Shown: piece after piece, positions 5,877 to 8,519 of the stretch
How positions within the stretch are numbered: position 1 is the stretch's first letter
How the letters are laid out: the number at the start of each line of letters is the position of its first letter
NCBI GenBank assembly: GCA_947624845.1
Contig: CANQMB010000047.1
Coordinates: 1-8,519 of the forward strand
From: an uncultured Bacilli bacterium
Lineage (GTDB): Bacteria; Bacillota_I; Bacilli_A; RF39; UBA660
Length of the DNA stretch: 8,519 nt
Direction of reading: 5' to 3'
Made by a program: the position numbers and the translations under genes
The notes under the pieces: generated by a model
Databases searched by the model: none
Told to the model about the DNA's origin: nothing
What the model saw: only the letters and a program-made list of their open reading frames with translations

Positions 5877-6482
5877 GCATATTTCTTTTAATTTACAATT
5901 TTCACATTCAGGTTTTATCGCTTTACAATAATATCTACCAAATAAAACCAACTGCTTATGTCTTCTTCCCCATTCTTCCTTTGGAAATTTACGCTTTAAT
6001 TTTTTTTCAATCTCGAAAACAGAATCTTCTTCCTTTGCTAAACGAAGTCTTTTACTAACCCGTTCTACATGGGTATCTACTGCAAATTCAGGTAAATTAA
6101 AAAGTTCGTTTAAAACTACACTGACCGTCTTTCTACCGACACCTGGAAATGTCTCTAAAATCTGCCGATTGACAGGCATAATCCCATCATACTCTTCATC
6201 GATTAAACGAGCAATTTCTATCGTATAAAGCGCCTTTTTACGAAAAGAACCTAAAGGTTTCAATAAGTGTTCCATTTCACTCAAGGAAACCTTTTTTAAA
6301 TCTTTCAAAGAAGGATACTTCTGAAACATAACAGAAGTAACCTGATTCACTCTCTTATCCGTAGTTTGAGCGCTTAACATCACAGCAATTAACAATTCAT
6401 AATCTTTTTGATATTGTAATTCACAACGAGGTTTCGGAATAATTTCATCTAAATATTTTCCAATCCATTCCACTTTATTCAT
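5853..6482 (-). CDS. nth: Endonuclease III (DNA glycosylase/AP lyase)
   Basis: Base-excision repair enzyme that removes oxidised pyrimidines and nicks the abasic site. Seen (209-residue numbering): LSAQTTDKRVNQV near residue 36, the helix-hairpin-helix FPGVGRKT with catalytic K118, AVDTHVERV with catalytic D136, and the 4Fe-4S cluster cysteines C186, C193, C196 and C202 in CX6CX2CX5C. All key residues are present. The frame is open back to an ATG at 6506, and three ATGs stand in a row at 6480-6488. None has a clear ribosome binding site. I prefer 6482 because the protein then begins MNKVEWIGKYLDE in line with the Bacillus protein. It overlaps the dnaD end by 8 bases and is probably coupled to it, as in the dnaD-nth pair of Bacillus. 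Its last four codons and stop lie in the terminator hairpin, which may limit the tail. Confidence 0.95.
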   Translation of the reverse strand: MNKVEWIGKYLDEIIPKPRCELQYQKDYELLIAVMLSAQTTDKRVNQVTSVMFQKYPSLKDLKKVSLSEMEHLLKPLGSFRKKALYTIEIARLIDEEYDGIMPVNRQILETFPGVGRKTVSVVLNELFNLPEFAVDTHVERVSKRLRLAKEEDSVFEIEKKLKRKFPKEEWGRRHKQLVLFGRYYCKAIKPECENCKLKEICKKETSRS

Positions 6483-7137
6483 CATCATCAAACCAATCAT
6501 AATCAAAAATTTCTGGGGCTTTTTCGCTTTCTTTTTTCTTTCGATGATCCATTTTATTCTTTAATACATCTTCTTTCGTCTGAATTCCAATCTTTCCCCA
6601 TTCATAGAGAATTTTATCAATGTATCGTAAATTAGAAACGCCATTAAAAGTTGCCTCTTTTAAAGCTTCCTTAATCAGTTCTTCACTAATATCATTATCG
6701 AGCCAAGCTTTAATAATCTCATATTCCATAGGACTCAAAGTTCTACCGAACTCTTTTTCAATCACATTGAAAATATCACTATTTGAATGATCAGTTTTTA
6801 CGATATCCTCTCTCATCAAAGAAGAAATTTTATCATAAAAACCATCTAAATGAATCACTTCTTCCATTAATCCAGATTCATTTTTTACTGTCTCCACAGA
6901 AATAAAATGTCTATCTGATAGTGTATCGATCATCTCCATGACATGAGCTAGATCAAATCCCAATTGTTCACAGATAGATGCAGGATCAAACTGAATTTTT
7001 TCTTCATCTCTTCCTATATATAATAAAAAGAAAAATTCTTCCAAAGAAATTTTCAATTTACTATAATTTTTAAATAAATAAAGAGGAATTACTAAATACC
7101 CTTGTCTAAGAATTTCTGCTAATTTTGTATTGTTCAT
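6475..7137 (-). CDS. dnaD: DNA replication initiation protein DnaD
   Basis: Primosome protein of low-GC Gram-positives that acts with DnaA, DnaB and DnaI to load the replicative helicase at the origin and at stalled forks. The 220-residue protein begins with a winged-helix region (about 10-100; LVIPLYLFKNYSKLKIS, FDPASICEQLGFD) and has the C-terminal DnaB/DnaD tail domain (about 118-195), with FGRTLSPMEYEIIKAWL and the conserved YIDKILYEWGKIGI (about 174-187), which matches the YxxxIxxxW motif of this family. It ends in a strongly acidic stretch (WFDDDE). The ATG at 7137 follows GGAGGTGG 3 bases away, a strong site. The gap to cca is 18 bases, so cca, dnaD and nth form one operon. Confidence 0.94.
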   Translation of the reverse strand: MNNTKLAEILRQGYLVIPLYLFKNYSKLKISLEEFFFLLYIGRDEEKIQFDPASICEQLGFDLAHVMEMIDTLSDRHFISVETVKNESGLMEEVIHLDGFYDKISSLMREDIVKTDHSNSDIFNVIEKEFGRTLSPMEYEIIKAWLDNDISEELIKEALKEATFNGVSNLRYIDKILYEWGKIGIQTKEDVLKNKMDHRKKKESEKAPEIFDYDWFDDDE

Positions 7138-7155
7138 ACCCCACCTCCATTGAAT

Positions 7156-8256
7156 CTATATCTCATTTTTAAAATTCTGACAACAATAATCTAAAAGAAC
7201 ATCTTTTTCATTTTTTAATTCTCGATATAAAATTTTTCTTTCTAATTCCTTAAATATTTGATTTAAATAAGGACCTGGCTGTCGATTTAAAGTTTCCATT
7301 ACTAAATCACCATCGACAGCAATATCTCTTCTTTCATGAATTGGCAATTGTTGATAGGCCTCTGTAATTTTTTTTACAGATTCTCCTTTCATCTCACCGG
7401 CAACAGAATTAATATATAAACCATATTTATATAAATTATAAGGATCTAGATTATCGCATTGATAAGCTTTCTTGATGCCTTCAATCAAATCTTTTTCATT
7501 TGCCGTAAAAGGATATAAATCCAAAACATCTAATACGGCCCAAATTCCCATCAACGAATCTGTAGACGTAACCGTAGATAATAAAGGAATATCTAAAGAT
7601 TCTTCTAGCCCAAACTTCAACAATAAGGAAATTCCTTTTTTCGTATTATGATTCGCAAAAATTTTGTCTAACTCTTCTCGTTTTCTTTCATAGGAAATAT
7701 CTTTCAATAAATGCTTATTCTTTAAAATAGCCTCCTCTATTTCGGGACTTAGTGAAAAATCCAAGGTTGTGGCAAAACGAATTGCTCGCAAAATGCGTAA
7801 GGCATCTTCTTTTAATTTATCATCACTATTTCCAATCGTTCGAATAATACGATCCTCTAAATCTTTTTTTCCCTTTAATAAATCAATAATTTCTCCCTGT
7901 TGATTCATACAAATAGCATTAATCGTAAAATCTCTTCTTAATAAATCTTGATATAGACTATCAACATATTCTATTTTTACAGGTTGACGATGATTTTTAT
8001 AACTGTATTCCTTCCGAAAAGTGGTAATTTCAAAACGAATATTTTTTCTCATTAAAGTAACTGAACCATAATCATCCTTTGGTATTGTACTATCTGGAAA
8101 TAATTCTTTTAATTCTTTTGGTGTTGCACTTGTATTCATATCAATATCATTGGATGATATTCCCAACAAATAATCTCGAACAAAGCCACCGACAATATAT
8201 GCTTCTTGAGAAGAACTCTCAATTTCTTTTAAAACTTTTAAGGCTGTTTCTAACAT
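7156..8256 (-). CDS. cca: CCA-adding tRNA nucleotidyltransferase
   Basis: Adds or repairs the 3'-terminal CCA of tRNAs without a template. The 366-residue protein shows the class II head in order: GGFVRD (23-28), metal-binding D37 and D39 in NDIDM, RRDFTINA (107-114), and EDALRILRAIRFA (150-162, holding the ED..R..R residues), followed by the poly(A) polymerase RNA-binding region and a helical body and tail. It is a little shorter than the roughly 400 residues usual in Bacillus. The ATG at 8256 has GGTGA 4 bases upstream. The family also contains CC-only and A-only enzymes and poly(A) polymerase I, which sequence alone does not exclude, but a single cca next to dnaD matches the Bacillus CCA enzyme. 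A TATAAT lies 16 bases upstream of the start codon. Confidence 0.93.
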   Translation of the reverse strand: MLETALKVLKEIESSSQEAYIVGGFVRDYLLGISSNDIDMNTSATPKELKELFPDSTIPKDDYGSVTLMRKNIRFEITTFRKEYSYKNHRQPVKIEYVDSLYQDLLRRDFTINAICMNQQGEIIDLLKGKKDLEDRIIRTIGNSDDKLKEDALRILRAIRFATTLDFSLSPEIEEAILKNKHLLKDISYERKREELDKIFANHNTKKGISLLLKFGLEESLDIPLLSTVTSTDSLMGIWAVLDVLDLYPFTANEKDLIEGIKKAYQCDNLDPYNLYKYGLYINSVAGEMKGESVKKITEAYQQLPIHERRDIAVDGDLVMETLNRQPGPYLNQIFKELERKILYRELKNEKDVLLDYCCQNFKNEI

Positions 8257-8271
8257 TCAATCACCATTTAT

Positions 8272-8277
8272 ATTATA
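8272..8277 (-). promoter_or_regulatory. Possible -10 element for cca-dnaD-nth
   Basis: A perfect TATAAT on the minus strand lies 16 bases before the cca start codon. At 17 bases upstream there is only a T-rich stretch (TTTTTA) in the tail of the hup terminator, and no TG extends the -10. Either a weak promoter overlaps the terminator or the operon depends on read-through from hup. Low certainty. Confidence 0.4.
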
Positions 8278-8292
8278 CTATTTTTTTACAAA

Positions 8293-8318
8293 AATAAAAA
8301 GCCTAAAGGCTTTTTATT
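8293..8318 (-). terminator. Intrinsic terminator after hup
   Basis: AATAAAAAGCC and GGCTTTTTATT pair perfectly over 11 bp around a 4-base loop (8304-8307). On the minus strand T-rich sequence follows. The TAA stop codon of hup (8317-8319) forms the base of the stem. Confidence 0.88.
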
Positions 8319-8519
8319 AGTTTACTGAATCTTTAAGTGCAGAACCTGCTTTAAATGAAACAGCGTTTCTAGCAGCGATTTGAACTACTTCTCCTGTCTT
8401 AGGATTACGTCCTTGACGAGCAGCTCTTTTTGAAACTGAGAAAGTTCCAAAACCAACTAGTGGCACTTTATCTCCTTTAGCTAATGCTCCTGTAATGCTA
8501 GCAAATGTAGCATCAATTG
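8317..8519 (-). CDS. hup: DNA-binding protein HU, C-terminal part (cut by window edge)
   Basis: HU is a small dimeric nucleoid protein that bends DNA and helps compaction, replication and repair. The window holds the last 67 codons plus two bases; the start lies beyond the right edge. The translated part reads IDATFASITGALAKGDKV, then PLVGFGTFSVSKRAARQGRN, then PKTGEVVQIAARNAVSFKAG and SALKDSVN. The LVGFGTFSV strand, the RxGRNPKTGE arm with the proline that wedges between base pairs, and the FKAGSALKD ending are diagnostic of the HU/IHF family; HU rather than IHF is expected in Firmicutes. A strong terminator follows directly, so hup is probably a single-gene unit, as usual. Identity is very secure. 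Confidence 0.96.
   Translation of the reverse strand, partial: IDATFASITGALAKGDKVPLVGFGTFSVSKRAARQGRNPKTGEVVQIAARNAVSFKAGSALKDSVN

Noticed and set aside
8079..8297. Plus-strand leucine-rich frame over the cca start
   Set aside because: Antisense to the conserved N-terminus of cca, no ribosome binding site; the leucine runs mirror AT-rich codons on the other strand.
1..8519. A mobile element, CRISPR array, defence or toxin-antitoxin system
   Set aside because: Every long frame is a housekeeping gene with intact motifs; no transposase, integrase, direct-repeat array or tRNA-linked attachment site was seen.

Overview
This window is AT-rich, single-chromosome-type housekeeping DNA from a low-GC Gram-positive bacterium (Firmicutes, class Bacilli in the broad sense). 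The gene set and adjacencies (recU-pbp1A next to nth-dnaD-cca, gpsB next to a type-B rnpB, rodZ-pgsA leading to recA) match conserved neighbourhoods known from Bacillus relatives, but compressed as if from a smaller genome. UGA is a stop codon here (recU ends in TGA overlapping the next ATG, and tryptophans are TGG), so this is not a code-4 Mycoplasma. I infer a compact-genome Bacilli lineage of the Erysipelotrichales/RF39 kind, but the sequence does not fix the taxon. I see no phage, IS element, CRISPR array, toxin-antitoxin or defence system.

Layout. Minus strand, 1-2392: a cluster read right to left. It starts with a probable 31-residue small ORF with its own promoter, then gpsB (cell division/wall synthesis adaptor) with a strong sigma-A-type promoter, then rnpB (RNase P RNA), a short RodZ-like membrane HTH protein and pgsA (phosphatidylglycerol phosphate synthase), ending at an intrinsic terminator. 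Then recA begins from its own promoter behind a LexA-type SOS box and runs off the left edge. Plus strand, 2424-5876: recU (Holliday junction resolvase) and a class A penicillin-binding protein, a two-gene operon with a 4-bp overlap. Minus strand, 5845-8319: hup (HU, cut by the right edge), its terminator, then cca, dnaD and nth as a tight operon meeting the PBP operon at a shared bidirectional terminator.

The genes join three jobs: envelope growth and division (PBP1, GpsB, RodZ, PgsA), DNA repair and replication (RecA, RecU, Nth, DnaD, HU) and tRNA maturation (RNase P RNA, CCA transferase). GpsB is known in other Firmicutes to bind class A PBPs, and the two genes are close and divergently transcribed here.

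The window is mostly ordinary core genome. The points most worth a second look are the small ORF upstream of gpsB, rnpB wedged between two protein genes with the gpsB stop codon inside its P1 helix, the extra membrane hairpin and extra C-terminal beta domains of the PBP, and the way nth and hup end inside terminator hairpins.
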